Assembly (NCBI GenBank): GCA_020444265.1
Contig: JAHLLH010000001.1
Coordinates: 186,001 to 250,000, forward strand
Direction: 5' to 3'
Length of the DNA: 64,000 nt
Source of the DNA: a bacterium
GTDB taxonomy: Bacteria > Electryoneota > Electryoneia > Electryoneales > Electryoneaceae
This document shows positions 44,365 to 55,967 of the stretch, piece by piece (the stretch's first letter is position 1; each line of letters starts with the position of its first letter). Below the pieces are notes generated by a model that searched no databases, was not told the origin of the DNA, and saw only the letters and a list, made by a program, of their open reading frames with translations. The position numbers and the translations under genes were made by a program.

Positions 44365-44386
44365 GGACGTTCTCCCCGTTTGCTTA

Positions 44387-44404
44387 ATTTTACCCGGGTA
44401 AAAT
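44387..44404. promoter_or_regulatory. ATTTTACCCGGGTAAAAT operator at the SnoaL-like gene
   Basis: A perfect 18-bp palindrome 23 bases upstream of the start codon. On the minus strand a promoter TTGGTT-17-TATTTT runs into it, the -10 overlapping its first bases. Confidence 0.78.
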
Positions 44405-44662
44405 AGTTCGAGCGTTCTGCTGAACCAAGGGGTATTTGGAAGGAGGAGAGAATGGCATTGCCTCCAAATCCCAAGCCTTGAACCCTGCAAAGTTGCGAAT
44501 TCCAATCAGACGGCGTTGTAACATCACAGATAGTATGCAATTAACGAACTCCTTTGATTCTGCTGTTACAGTTGACATCATCCTCGGTGAGTCTGACTTT
44601 TCCAATCGAATCGCCCGCAGCATACCAGCCGGCAATCTGGGTAGATGATCCAGGAGTAAACC

Positions 44663-45103
44663 ATGCCAAAGCCAGCTACGAAACAATCCACATCCGACAA
44701 GCCTGTTCTGCTTTCAGGGGGCAACCCACAAATCCCCAAGGGGGATGGAGATGAGCCGGTGCAGGCCTACATCAGGGCGATGCCCGGATGGAAAGAGGCC
44801 GTGGGGCGTCAGATTGATGAGCTGATTGTTCGTACGGTTCCGGGTGTAAAAAAAGCCGTACGGTGGAATACGCCCTTTTATGGTATCGAGGGCAAAGGCT
44901 GGTTCGTCGGTTACCATTGTTTTGACCGTTACATCAAGGTGACCTTCTTCGCAGGTACTTCGCTCGATCCGGTTCCACCGGTCGCATCGAAGCAGCCAGC
45001 GGTGCGGTACTTCCACATCCATGAAGAGGACCAGTTGGAGGAAACTCCGTTCGAATCCTGGATTAAGCAGGCAGCAGCAATCGACGGCGAGTTCATCTTC
45101 TGA
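44663..45103 (+). CDS. DUF1801 family protein, copy 1
   Basis: 146 residues with AGGAG before the ATG. The core GWKEAVGRQIDELIVRTVPG, KKAVRWNTPFYGIEGKGWF, and KVTFFAGTSLDP shows the DUF1801 (YdhG-like) pattern: a conserved W-N-x-P-x-Y/F loop and strands. Function unknown; structures resemble small-ligand-binding folds. Starts a two-gene DUF1801 group with the gene at 45148. Confidence 0.87.
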   Translation: MPKPATKQSTSDKPVLLSGGNPQIPKGDGDEPVQAYIRAMPGWKEAVGRQIDELIVRTVPGVKKAVRWNTPFYGIEGKGWFVGYHCFDRYIKVTFFAGTSLDPVPPVASKQPAVRYFHIHEEDQLEETPFESWIKQAAAIDGEFIF

Positions 45104-45147
45104 TCGCAGCACGGAAGGCCGCGTTCTGAAGGCAAACAGGGTGCATC

Positions 45148-45576
45148 ATGGGTAAAATAGAACAGAATCAACCCGCCAGCCGTGAGGCAGTAGCGAAGAG
45201 AATCGAACAGCTCATCGCGGATACCGGTGGTTGGCGTGGGGAGCTGATTGCCGAGATTCGACGAATTGTTCACGAGGTCGATCCGGAAGTTGTTGAGGAT
45301 TGGAAGTGGAAGGGGACGCCAGTCTGGTCGCATGAGGGGATGTATGTTCATGCTAACCCCTTCAAAAACAAAGTGAAAATCACCTTTCTACACGGTGCGC
45401 AGCTCGAAGATCGCGAAAACCTTTTTAATGCCGGTCTGGATGGGAACAAGTGGCGTGCGATTGATCTGTTTGAGGATGATCATCTCGACAGTGCCTCGTT
45501 CAAACGGTTGCTTGGTGAGGCCATCGAGTACAATTCCAGGAACAATGTCGCGAAGAGCAAAGGATCGAATCTCTGA
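45148..45576 (+). CDS. DUF1801 family protein, copy 2
   Basis: 142 residues. DPEVVEDWKWKGTPVWSHEG and KVKITFLHGAQLEDRENLFN (pattern W-K-x-x-P-V-W then K-I-T-F-x-x-G) identify the DUF1801 family. It is 44 bases downstream of copy 1, same direction, and is closed by a terminator. It is only distantly similar to copy 1, so not a recent duplicate. Confidence 0.87.
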   Translation: MGKIEQNQPASREAVAKRIEQLIADTGGWRGELIAEIRRIVHEVDPEVVEDWKWKGTPVWSHEGMYVHANPFKNKVKITFLHGAQLEDRENLFNAGLDGNKWRAIDLFEDDHLDSASFKRLLGEAIEYNSRNNVAKSKGSNL

Positions 45577-45612
45577 TTTCTGACGAGAACACATAGATCA
45601 GCAGCCGCTTTC

Positions 45613-45650
45613 AAAGACCGCCCAGAGGGTTACACCAGGGCGGTCTTTCT
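45613..45650 (+). terminator. Intrinsic terminator after the DUF1801 pair
   Basis: AAAGACCGCCC pairs with GGGCGGTCTTT across 14 bases, followed by CTATTG. Confidence 0.8.
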
Positions 45651-45700
45651 ATTGCTGGGGAATTCCAACTCAGAGAGTTAGTACGTGCGAATAACATTGC

Positions 45701-45729
45701 TTGACAATCAGTACTAATTGCGCTACCCT
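45701..45729 (+). promoter_or_regulatory. Sigma-70 promoter of perR-katG
   Basis: TTGACA (45701), a 17-base spacer and TACCCT (45724) precede the PerR box and the start codon at 45764. Confidence 0.7.
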
Positions 45730-45735
45730 CCTAAT

Positions 45736-45750
45736 TAAGAATCATTCTGA
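45736..45750. promoter_or_regulatory. PerR/Fur box
   Basis: TAAGAAT-C-ATTCTGA is a 7-1-7 inverted repeat (6 of 7 positions match) just downstream of the -10, the classic PerR-box geometry. Confidence 0.8.
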
Positions 45751-45763
45751 TTTAGGGCGAAGC

Positions 45764-48449
<2,686 letters not shown>

Positions 48450-48475
48450 GTCGAACACTCGATTGATTGAACAGC

Positions 48476-48511
48476 AACGGGGATTGTCCATATCGACAAT
48501 CCCCGTTTTCT
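48476..48511 (+). terminator. Intrinsic terminator after katG
   Basis: AACGGGGATTGTC pairs perfectly with GACAATCCCCGTT over a 6-base loop, followed by TTCT. Confidence 0.82.
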
Positions 48512-48544
48512 AGTGTAGAATCAAATGGTCTGGAAGGATCTTGG

Positions 48545-49015
48545 TCAGCTTGCGAGGAACTCCTCAACCATCGCCCAGCGATTGACTGGCTCGAGTTTTT
48601 TATTCAGATGGTACGTCAGGGCCAGGGCGATGCAGCGACGAGTTTCTTTTTCTGGGATGTCGTCCGACACGTCAAAGAGGATCGCCCGGTTGTCTTCATA
48701 CTTGAAGAGGGTTGGATACTCTTTTCGCATTTCGGGGACGAGATTTGCGGTGCACTTGAAGTAGAGGGCGACTCGGTCGTCAGAGGCCTTCGGTTTGTTG
48801 ATACGGATCGTACTGCCCGTCTTCGTTTTCGATGTCAGATAACTGGGTTCATTCCATTTCAATGTCTCCTCAATCTCACCGACCACATCTATTGAAGCAG
48901 CCGTATCAAGGATCAGTTCACGGAGTTGCAGCAACTTCTCCCGAATGGCCGGTGGGTAGCTCGAAAAGACGTCAGCGAAGGCTGAGTTCTGAAAGTCTTG
49001 CACAGTAGGTCTCAT
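48545..49015 (-). CDS. DUF1801 family protein, copy 3
   Basis: 156 residues. REKLLQLRELILDTAASID, EETLKWNEPSYLTSKTKTGS and RINKPKASDDRVALYFKC follow the DUF1801 order (helix, W-N-x-P loop, then a strand pair). The third member within 4.4 kb, on the opposite strand beyond perR-katG. The ribosome site is weak (ACGAAACAG). Stop and katG terminator lie tail to tail. Confidence 0.85.
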   Translation of the reverse strand: MRPTVQDFQNSAFADVFSSYPPAIREKLLQLRELILDTAASIDVVGEIEETLKWNEPSYLTSKTKTGSTIRINKPKASDDRVALYFKCTANLVPEMRKEYPTLFKYEDNRAILFDVSDDIPEKETRRCIALALTYHLNKKLEPVNRWAMVEEFLAS

Positions 49016-49071
49016 CTGTTTCGTAGGTTCGTTTCAGGATATACTTTGAACACATATAAGAAGCAGGCCCA

Positions 49072-49368
49072 TCACATTGTCAAGGCAGATTCTTCTGACA
49101 ATGAGATCCAACTTTCTATCTTAGTTGCTGGGATTAAAACACGATTCTTCATCGGCTTACCCGTGCCGGGATCAAAAGGTAGACCCTCACCGGATTCGAT
49201 CAGCTCCTGGACACGTAGGGGTGGAAAACTCAGAACCAGGTCACCTTTGTAGAACATGGCGAACATCTTTGTGCCGATTTTCATGCCCTGTGCGCCACGA
49301 CCCGAGTTCACCACGATCAGATCATGCTCGGCGAAGTGGTTCCGTAACTCTGCGTATGGATCAGACAT
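49072..49368 (-). CDS. TfoX/Sxy-like N-terminal domain protein
   Basis: 98 residues with GGAGG before the ATG. The segment SGRGAQGMKIGTKMFAMFYKG, LSFPPLRVQELIESGEG and PFDPGTGKPMKNRVLIP resembles TfoX N-terminal-domain proteins (small alpha-beta fold), which are often found among DUF1801 and similar small-molecule-responsive genes. A role in competence is not implied. Probably cotranscribed with the DUF1801 gene 56 bases downstream. Confidence 0.72.
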   Translation of the reverse strand: MSDPYAELRNHFAEHDLIVVNSGRGAQGMKIGTKMFAMFYKGDLVLSFPPLRVQELIESGEGLPFDPGTGKPMKNRVLIPATKIESWISLSEESALTM

Positions 49369-49451
49369 CTTGCCTCCTATAGGCTGCTGGACATTGCATC
49401 AAAGCCCGCTATCGACGGACTATTGACTATAAACGTCACACACTTTTCATT

Positions 49452-50300
49452 TTATTCAGGCCGTTTCGCCACGATCAGGACGCCGTTGCCTTCCTTGTTG
49501 TGCAAGAGGAAATCTGCAATCATGAAGATCAGGGTGATGGGGTAGACGAGGATTAGTCCGAGAGCGAAGTAGATCGGTGCGAGCCAGTTCGGTAGCATCT
49601 GCATGGAAAGCATCACGGTGGACTGCATCTCGTAGCTGATCCGTCCCGCATTACCATAGGAGAAGATGGTTTTTTCCAGCTCAAACCCGCTTGCCTCAAG
49701 TTTGTCCTTCAGCTCCTCAGTGCTGTAATGATGCTGGATTCCCTGGAGGGTGTCGTAATCCACGCTCCTGAAGGCATTTTTACGCAGGCGAGTGTACCAG
49801 TCGAAATAACGTCGGTAGTTGATCGGGCTGTACAGTACCAGGTGTCCGCCGGGAACCAGTGAATCGTGAAACCTTCTCAACGCTTTCAAATCATCCTTGA
49901 TGTACTGTAGAACAGTGATGCAGGCAATCATATCATAGGGCTTTTCATCGTCCGCTTCTTCAATATTCCTACAGACAAAGGTCGCATTTTTAGCGCCTAT
50001 GAAGTCCGCATAGCGTTGGCAGGTATCCGCATTATCCTGGGCACGGTCTATCCCAACAAACTCGGCTCGCGGATAACGTTTCAGAAACGGTAAAATCATA
50101 TCTCCGGATCCAAATCCAGCATCGAGGTATCGAAATGAAGGGGTGAGGGCTTTGAATCGAGTACGTAGCTCACGCAGCGTATACCAGGTTCGCAGAGTGG
50201 TCGCAATCATGAACCAATGTTGCAGCCGCAGGAGGAAAGGGAATCGCCTGTAAATCGCGGGATGCTTGTGCTCGTTGATCGAGGTGGAGATGGTCGCCAA
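49452..50300 (-). CDS. SAM-dependent methyltransferase with C-terminal membrane segment
   Basis: 282 residues from a TTG; an in-frame ATG lies about 30 codons later, but conserved-looking residues precede it. Methyltransferase motifs: RYLDAGFGSGDMILPFL, FVGIDRAQDN, YDMIACITVLQYIKDD, LVPGGHLVLYSPI. A hydrophobic helix pair near the C-terminus (APIYFALGLILVYPITLIFMI, shortened) suggests membrane association, as in lipid or quinone modifying enzymes. Substrate unknown. Divergent from the GIY-YIG-like gene; the region between holds two CCCGGG operators. Confidence 0.83.
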   Translation of the reverse strand: MATISTSINEHKHPAIYRRFPFLLRLQHWFMIATTLRTWYTLRELRTRFKALTPSFRYLDAGFGSGDMILPFLKRYPRAEFVGIDRAQDNADTCQRYADFIGAKNATFVCRNIEEADDEKPYDMIACITVLQYIKDDLKALRRFHDSLVPGGHLVLYSPINYRRYFDWYTRLRKNAFRSVDYDTLQGIQHHYSTEELKDKLEASGFELEKTIFSYGNAGRISYEMQSTVMLSMQMLPNWLAPIYFALGLILVYPITLIFMIADFLLHNKEGNGVLIVAKRPE

Positions 50301-50472
50301 AATGTGGTCCCACTGTTGGGTGAAAAGATCTGGTGTTGTTCATCTCGAAGCAGACAAGGTACGCAATCCAGCCACGGGATCGAACCGAAGAAACGGATTT
50401 TCAGCCTTCGCATTCCAATGAGACACTCACGTTCCGGCAAATGCAGGATCAAACCTCGGTGGAGAGGTAATC

Positions 50473-50514
50473 TACCCGGGTAATATTGATTTGCTATTTT
50501 TATCCGGGTATATT
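50473..50514 (+). promoter_or_regulatory. Promoter with two TTACCCGGGTAA-type operators (GIY-YIG-like gene)
   Basis: TACCCGGGTA (50473-50482) and TATCCGGGTA (50501-50510) have centres 28 bp apart. Between and over them TTGATT (50486) -17- TATATT (50509) forms a promoter directed to the GIY-YIG-like gene. Layout and much of the sequence equal the DUF2239 promoter at 28018. Confidence 0.8.
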
Positions 50515-50596
50515 TCACGCTGGCTTGTCCGGTTGTTGGACAGGTGATCAAGGGGGGACGAGTTGTCCATAAGGATAGAGAAGGATGGATAGGCAG

Positions 50597-50974
50597 ATGT
50601 CAGGGACCGAACGACGTAAAGAACTGGTGCAAGCCTACAAGCTACGTCCCCAGCGTGCCGGGGTGTTCCAGATCAGGAACACCGCTAACGGTCGCTTTTT
50701 CCTCGGTAGCAGGCTGAACCTCGATGGTGTCTGGAACAAGCATCAATTCATGCTCTTTGTCGGTTCACATCGGAACAGGCAGATGCAGCAGGATTGGAAG
50801 GAGTATGGGGAGGAAGCCTTCCGTTTCGAGATAGTGGAAGAGGTGAAGACTACGGACAAACGTCCCTTCGAAATCGACGAGGAACTGACCCTGCTTGAAG
50901 AAATCTGGATCGAGAAGCTTGACCCCTTCGGTGATATGGGCTACAACCAGACCAAGCATATCCGTCAGGAATAG
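50597..50974 (+). CDS. GIY-YIG-like protein with degenerate active site
   Basis: 125 residues; an ATG at 50585 is possible, but 50597 has AGG and AAGGA at better distances. GVF (22-24) and FLG (35-37) stand where nucleases of this fold have GIY and YIG, followed by NLDGVWNKHQFML, QQDWKEYGEEAFRFEIVEE. The catalytic Tyr residues are replaced by Phe and the Arg usual in the helix (RWxxH) is missing, so hydrolysis is doubtful. Homologues with this NLDGxWNKHKF pattern exist widely by my recollection and are of unknown role. Under the CCCGGG operator pair. Confidence 0.83.
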   Translation: MSGTERRKELVQAYKLRPQRAGVFQIRNTANGRFFLGSRLNLDGVWNKHQFMLFVGSHRNRQMQQDWKEYGEEAFRFEIVEEVKTTDKRPFEIDEELTLLEEIWIEKLDPFGDMGYNQTKHIRQE

Positions 50975-51031
50975 AGGCAATTCCTGAAAGCCCGTCGCCT
51001 CCCATATCCGCGATATGACCTGCCCCAAACA

Positions 51032-52435
51032 CTACTCAACATCGTCTCCGGAAGGTTTCGTGGGTTTGAAACTCTTCCGTTTTTCCTCCAACGATACAAT
51101 CCGGAAGGTGTTGGTGTCGACATGACGTTTCAGCTCGATGTCCACCATCAACGTCTCATTTTCACGCAGCAGCTCACTCAGCGGAAGGTCGCCAGAATGG
51201 AATTCACCCGCTGAATAGTGTATAAATCCCTGGTCGGGTCGTGCGACAACACGAAAACCAAGTTTGCCTTCTTCCATAGCATGTAAAACGGTACAGTCGA
51301 GGTAATAAGTCAAGCTGCAGTTGTTGATCCGGTTCTTCTGGCGATCCATGAAGAAGCCTTTGGCCAGTTTATCGATATCGTAGTTCTGGCCGGCGAGCAA
51401 GTATAAATCGTAATCATGGATCAAGTTTCCCTGATCATCGCTGACACGGAACACTACCATCGCATACTTGTGATGGTCCTCAGATTGATTCGCCTGTGTC
51501 TGCCTGGTTCGGTCCGCCATCACCTCGAACTGACGCTGGTACCCTGCTTCATTTTTAACGGCCAGGCATTCAAGAATCGAATGGACAACAGGTTTGGTAG
51601 TTGTATCCTTCCTTCTCACCGAACGCATGATCCCGATCTTCTTCCCCGAATGGCTGGCATTCGGAATCACTTCCAGCGGGCAGGGCTGAAGGGGTTGATC
51701 GATCTCACCATTCCGTACCAACGGGAAAGCATCGATATACTCACCATTGCTCCAGACACGCATTGCCTCGCTATCCGTATCCTGACGCAACTTGAGGTAA
51801 TGGTAATTGAGGTTCGCCCCGGCGATCCGGACGACACCATCCGATCCCTTTTCACCCGTGTAGGTATTGAGGTGATCGTAGAGTTTGTAATCAATGGTTT
51901 CACCCGTCAGCACGAAAGGAAAGAATCCGTGCTTGGCAGATTCGTAGGTCAGCCATGCAAGGTTCAGCTTACGTTGGCCGTCACTTCCCAATTCGAGCCA
52001 GTTGAGTACACCCTGCCCGGGTTCAACTCCCTGGAACCAAGTTTTTATCCGGCTGAGACGGCCTTTGCCCAATTGCGCGAGTGCTGAACCGTGGTTTGCA
52101 GGGGCGAGCATTACGAGGTGTTTCAAAGGTAGGACAGACAGCCTGTCAGCGCCGTAATAGCGGTCGACCCAGGCACGCATCACAGGACCACCTGTCGAGT
52201 GTGTGATGCAGGAAAACTCAACCGCGTCCCCGAGCTCCTCCAGACGTGCATGCTCGAATGCGCGTGCAATGTCATCCACCGTCACTTCGTCGTGGAAACT
52301 GATGTATTTGCCCAGGAAGATATGCTTGATGTCGAGGTCCATACCTTCGGGAGCTTGCTCGATCAGGGCTTCAGGCAGGCGACCGTAGGTGTTGGTATGG
52401 GTGACACTCCAACCGTGAACAAAGACCAGCTTCAT
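51032..52435 (-). CDS. Alpha/beta hydrolase (lipase/esterase-like) with a C-terminal accessory domain
   Basis: 467 residues with AAGGGAG before the ATG. The opening strand-loop KLVFVHGWSVTHTNTYG gives the oxyanion region and Ser80 in CITHSTGGPVMRAWVD the nucleophile (first Gly of GxSxG replaced by Thr). The lipase-like domain runs to about residue 270. The remaining 200 residues are rich in strands (YAMVVFRVSDDQGNLIHDYD) and look like a separate beta domain. No signal peptide. Large lipase-like proteins of this sort include secretion-system effectors, but no such neighbours exist here. Confidence 0.78.
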   Translation of the reverse strand: MKLVFVHGWSVTHTNTYGRLPEALIEQAPEGMDLDIKHIFLGKYISFHDEVTVDDIARAFEHARLEELGDAVEFSCITHSTGGPVMRAWVDRYYGADRLSVLPLKHLVMLAPANHGSALAQLGKGRLSRIKTWFQGVEPGQGVLNWLELGSDGQRKLNLAWLTYESAKHGFFPFVLTGETIDYKLYDHLNTYTGEKGSDGVVRIAGANLNYHYLKLRQDTDSEAMRVWSNGEYIDAFPLVRNGEIDQPLQPCPLEVIPNASHSGKKIGIMRSVRRKDTTTKPVVHSILECLAVKNEAGYQRQFEVMADRTRQTQANQSEDHHKYAMVVFRVSDDQGNLIHDYDLYLLAGQNYDIDKLAKGFFMDRQKNRINNCSLTYYLDCTVLHAMEEGKLGFRVVARPDQGFIHYSAGEFHSGDLPLSELLRENETLMVDIELKRHVDTNTFRIVSLEEKRKSFKPTKPSGDDVE

Positions 52436-52726
52436 CGGATGCTCCCTTCATCGACAGATGATTCATGGTAAAGCCTGACTAAACGAATATAATGTCAGTG
52501 AAGTGGTTAAGACGCGATTTAAGTAGACGTTTAGAAGGCAAACCAGACGGTACTCCCCCTCAGGAAGACTATAGTTGAGGGTGGGCACAGGTCATCCATC
52601 GGTTGCAATTCCTGGCCAATAATCACCACGCGGGATAACTGATCCACTATCTTCCAGCGCATGAAAAGATGATGGGCAGGTCATGTGGTAGAGGGCGGTC
52701 GTACAACTTGGAAGAAGGGAGATCGG

Positions 52727-53272
52727 ATGCTGAATCCCATCCACACAGAACGTTTAATCGTTCACCCGTTGGGGATGGATGATGCGAATGCGCTGTTTCA
52801 GTATCGCTCCGATCCAGATATTTGCCGCTACCAGGGCTGGGAGCCGGAAACGGTGGAGGAGGTGCAGACGTTCATCGCCGCCAATCTGGAAAAACAACCG
52901 GACACCCCCGGTCAGTGGTACCAGCTTGGCCTCTATGAACGAGATTCCGGCGAGCTGGTGGGCGATTGCGGGCTGCATGTACTCGAGGACGATCCCCGTC
53001 AAGTGGAAATCGGCATCACCCTGGCACCAGACGTTCACGGTCGTGGTCTGGCCACCGAGGCCCTCCACGCCATCCTCGGCTACCTCTTCAACGAACTCGG
53101 CAAACACCGTGTATTCGGTTCCGTCGACCCACGCAACACCGCTTCGGTCGCCTTGCTGGAGCGAATCGGCTTGCGCCGCGAGGCCCACTTCATCGAAAGC
53201 TTATGGTTCAAGGGGGAATGGGTGGATGATGTCATCTATGCGATATTGAAACGGGAGTATCTGGCTCGTTGA
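52727..53272 (+). CDS. GNAT acetyltransferase, RimJ/RimL type
   Basis: 181 residues; ATG at 52727 with AAGGGAG upstream. HTERLIVHPLGMDDANALF, then VEIGITLAPDVHGRGLATEAL with the acetyl-CoA loop (HGRGLATEA) and GSVDPRNTASVALLERIGL and a closing WVDDVIYAILKREY define the N-terminal/ribosomal-protein acetyltransferase group. The substrate cannot be fixed. Stands alone. Confidence 0.92.
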   Translation: MLNPIHTERLIVHPLGMDDANALFQYRSDPDICRYQGWEPETVEEVQTFIAANLEKQPDTPGQWYQLGLYERDSGELVGDCGLHVLEDDPRQVEIGITLAPDVHGRGLATEALHAILGYLFNELGKHRVFGSVDPRNTASVALLERIGLRREAHFIESLWFKGEWVDDVIYAILKREYLAR

Positions 53273-53411
53273 TCCGGGTTTCGAACACATCACCATCGAC
53301 TTTGACCCGATGATGGCTTGCAATGAACTCCTTGCCCTCGGGCTTACGTTCCGCCTTTTTAGCATGTTTACAGTTTGACCAGCAACATCTCTGGGAGGGC
53401 TGTGGAAGCAT
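53232..53411 (-). CDS. Possible small Cys-rich protein (uncertain)
   Basis: 59 codons from an ATG at 53411, overlapping the end of the GNAT gene by 41 bases on the opposite strand. A compact cluster CCWSNCKH could bind zinc and the following EFIASHHRVKVDGDVFETR looks strand-like, which is why it is listed. No clear ribosome site (AGGA 13 bases away) and no family recognised. Confidence 0.25.
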   Translation of the reverse strand: MLPQPSQRCCWSNCKHAKKAERKPEGKEFIASHHRVKVDGDVFETRINEPDTPVSISHR

Positions 53412-53506
53412 GGCGTGGATCAATCCTGTGCATCCAGAGTATCATTCAAAATCGCGAAGCTGCATTTTGCGCAACACGCAGGATTTTTACGTATTGGATT
53501 GCTCAC

Positions 53507-54658
53507 ATGAGTAGAACGGTGTTTGCACTCTTGCTGACAGTTTTTTTTGCGTCCACCACCCTCGCTGCTCCCGTTGCGGGGGGAGTGGAAGTGGCCGGTG
53601 ATCCAACACGTGCGGATACCATCCTCTTGATCGCCTACATCCTGCTTGCCCTGGTGATTTCGTTTTTGTGCTCCATCTCCGAAGCGGCCCTTCTCAGTGT
53701 CACACCAGCCTACATCGAGGGGCAGCGGGAGAAACGGCCTCAGCTTGCGAAGCTCCTGCGAAAGCTCAAACAGGAAAATGTCGACCAGTCGCTTGCTGCT
53801 ATTCTGACCTTGAACACAATTGCCCACACCGTCGGTGCGATTGGTGCAGGGGCGAAGGCGACAGTTGTCTTCGGGAGTACGTGGTTCGGCCTCTTCTCAG
53901 CTATCATGACGCTGCTCATCCTCTTTCTGTCCGAGATCATTCCGAAGACGCTCGGTGCACTGTATTGGGCAAGGCTGATCCGACCCGTGGCAGCATTCGT
54001 ACAAATGTTGATCGTGGCACTGTACCCCCTCGTCTGGATTTCGGAACGGCTTACTCGCGCATTTTCACGTGGTCGAGAGGTCCACCTCTTCAGCCGTGAT
54101 GAATTTCTCGCCATGGCACGTATTGGCGAGCAGACAGGGCGGCTGGACGACAATGAATTCCGGATGATACGCAACCTGTTTCGATTTGCGGTCCTGAATG
54201 CGACGGATATTTTAACCCCTCGGACGGTCATGTCCGCATTCCCCGAATCGATGACGATTGCCCAGGCAGCTATGCTGGTGACGGAGATCCCATTCTCACG
54301 GTTGCCGCTCTTTGATCGGGATATCGACCAGGTAACCGGGTTCGCGCTGCGGGATGATATTCTGATGAAGGCGGCACAGGGGGAGGGGGATCTCCCACTC
54401 GTTGAGATTCGACGGCCCATCCATGTCGTCCCGGAAACCATCACCTTGTCCAAACTCTTCGAAGATCTGATCCGGCTTGGCGAACATGTCGCGGTGGTCA
54501 TTGACGAGCACGGTGGAACCAGCGGGCTGGTCACCCTGGAGGACCTGATCGAAACTCTGATGGGCCTGGAAATCATGGACGAAACTGACACCGTCAAAGA
54601 CATGCGATCCGCAGCTCGAAAGAAATGGGAAGAGAGGCTCCGTCGCCAACCCAAGTGA
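53507..54658 (+). CDS. CNNM/CBS-domain membrane protein (hemolysin-C/CorB-like)
   Basis: 383 residues from an ATG at 53507. The N-terminal stretch (MSRTVFALLLTVFFASTTLA) could be a signal peptide. The CNNM (DUF21) membrane domain has LLALVISFLCSISEAALLS and SEIIPKTLGALYWARL. A CBS pair follows (VMSAFPESMTIAQAAMLVTE; VAVVIDEHGGTSGLVTLEDL). The C-terminal CorC_HlyC domain found in many relatives is missing. Members transport or sense Mg2+; exact role unknown here. The ribosome site is weak. Confidence 0.88.
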   Translation: MSRTVFALLLTVFFASTTLAAPVAGGVEVAGDPTRADTILLIAYILLALVISFLCSISEAALLSVTPAYIEGQREKRPQLAKLLRKLKQENVDQSLAAILTLNTIAHTVGAIGAGAKATVVFGSTWFGLFSAIMTLLILFLSEIIPKTLGALYWARLIRPVAAFVQMLIVALYPLVWISERLTRAFSRGREVHLFSRDEFLAMARIGEQTGRLDDNEFRMIRNLFRFAVLNATDILTPRTVMSAFPESMTIAQAAMLVTEIPFSRLPLFDRDIDQVTGFALRDDILMKAAQGEGDLPLVEIRRPIHVVPETITLSKLFEDLIRLGEHVAVVIDEHGGTSGLVTLEDLIETLMGLEIMDETDTVKDMRSAARKKWEERLRRQPK

Positions 54659-55013
54659 ACGGACTCATCCTTCAATTTCGAATCAATCGTCAATCGATGA
54701 TTTCAGTAGGTTATGGTTTGGACGATAGCTAAACAACGTCTGTCACGATTTATCCCAGGAACCAATAGGTCTGGCAATCCTGCTACTCCAGCATCCATGA
54801 TCGATCCTCGATTGTACTGGCAGAAATCCACGTTTGAAAGCCACAGATTGAACGCTACTCCGTTTATTAGTAAAGGTTTGAAGAACGGAGACAACTCATT
54901 TTCATCGTTCGTGAACAGTATCTCTCGTAATTGAAAAATCAGATTGCAGGGTAAATTAGGGAGACCTAATTTCATTGATATTCCAGCAAGTAGCATCCTT
55001 AGAGGAGAGAATT
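54659..55013. other. Gene-free, AT-richer region
   Basis: 355 bases with a clearly lower GC content than the neighbours. Short frames on both strands show no recognisable pattern or ribosome site. This begins a lower-GC stretch reaching about 57.3 kb. Confidence 0.5.
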
Positions 55014-55967
55014 GTGGCGGATCAACAACCAGATTTTTCGAAGTTTCCAAAACCAGTAATGATTTCTGTCAATGATGTGGAGCTTGAAGTATTTGAAGCA
55101 GGTAGGGAAAATGAAGGTAATCCTATTGTACTCTGCCACGGCTTCCCGGAACTGGCGTTTTCCTGGCGGTATCAAATCTTAGCACTAGTCTCAGCAGGTT
55201 ATCACGTAATTGTTCCAAACCAAAGAGGGTATGGAAACTCATCCTCGCCATCCGAAGTAACAGCGTATGACATCGAACATTTAACCGGTGATATGGTTGC
55301 CTTGCTTGACCATTATGGCTACAGCGATGCAATATTCGTCGGCCATGATTGGGGTGCCAATGTGGTTTGGAACCTCGCGCTCTTGCATCCCGAGCGGGTA
55401 AGCAAGGTGATAAACCTGGCTTTACCCTATCAAGAGAGAGGGAAAAGACCCTGGATTGAGTTCATGGAAAGGGTTTTTGGTGAGGACTTTTATTTTGTTC
55501 ACTTCAATCGTCAGATTGGGGTAGCAGACGCGATCATGCACGAGAACGCCGAACAGTTCTTTCGCAATTTCTTCCGTAAAAATGTGCCACCAGCCCCGCC
55601 CGAACCTGGGATGCTAATGATCAATCTTGCCAGAGCAGAAAAGCCACTTGGTGAGCCAATCATGAGCGACCGCGACCTGTCCGTTTTCGTCTCTTCCTTC
55701 AAATCGTCCGGTTTTACAGGTGCTATCAACTGGTACAGAAACCTCGACCGCAACTGGCATTTCATGGCCGACGTCAAACCGTTGATTCAGCAGCCGACCT
55801 TGATGATCTATGGCGAGCGGGATATGATCCCCAAGTCTCAAACCTTAAAAGACTTTGCGCCAAATCTGGATGTAGTCAGTTTGGATTGTGGTCACTGGAT
55901 TCAACAAGAAAAACCAGAAGAGACCAACCAGGCCATGCTCGAATGGCTTAAGAAACAGGGTGCCTGA
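55014..55967 (+). CDS. Alpha/beta hydrolase, epoxide hydrolase-like
   Basis: 317 residues from a GTG with GAGGAGA upstream. Oxyanion motif CHGFPE (41-46), nucleophile Asp112 in VGHDWGANV, the cap-domain tyrosine region and catalytic His294 (CGHWIQQEKPEE) match soluble epoxide hydrolases; Asp as nucleophile distinguishes these and haloalkane dehalogenases from esterases. Codon composition is more AT-rich than in surrounding genes, which with the flanking gene-free DNA hints at transfer. No adjacent partner. Confidence 0.9.
   Translation: MADQQPDFSKFPKPVMISVNDVELEVFEAGRENEGNPIVLCHGFPELAFSWRYQILALVSAGYHVIVPNQRGYGNSSSPSEVTAYDIEHLTGDMVALLDHYGYSDAIFVGHDWGANVVWNLALLHPERVSKVINLALPYQERGKRPWIEFMERVFGEDFYFVHFNRQIGVADAIMHENAEQFFRNFFRKNVPPAPPEPGMLMINLARAEKPLGEPIMSDRDLSVFVSSFKSSGFTGAINWYRNLDRNWHFMADVKPLIQQPTLMIYGERDMIPKSQTLKDFAPNLDVVSLDCGHWIQQEKPEETNQAMLEWLKKQGA

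Noticed and set aside
54703-55050. 115-codon minus-strand frame in the AT-rich gap
   Set aside because: No ribosome site, no motif, and it overlaps the start and ribosome site of the epoxide hydrolase gene.
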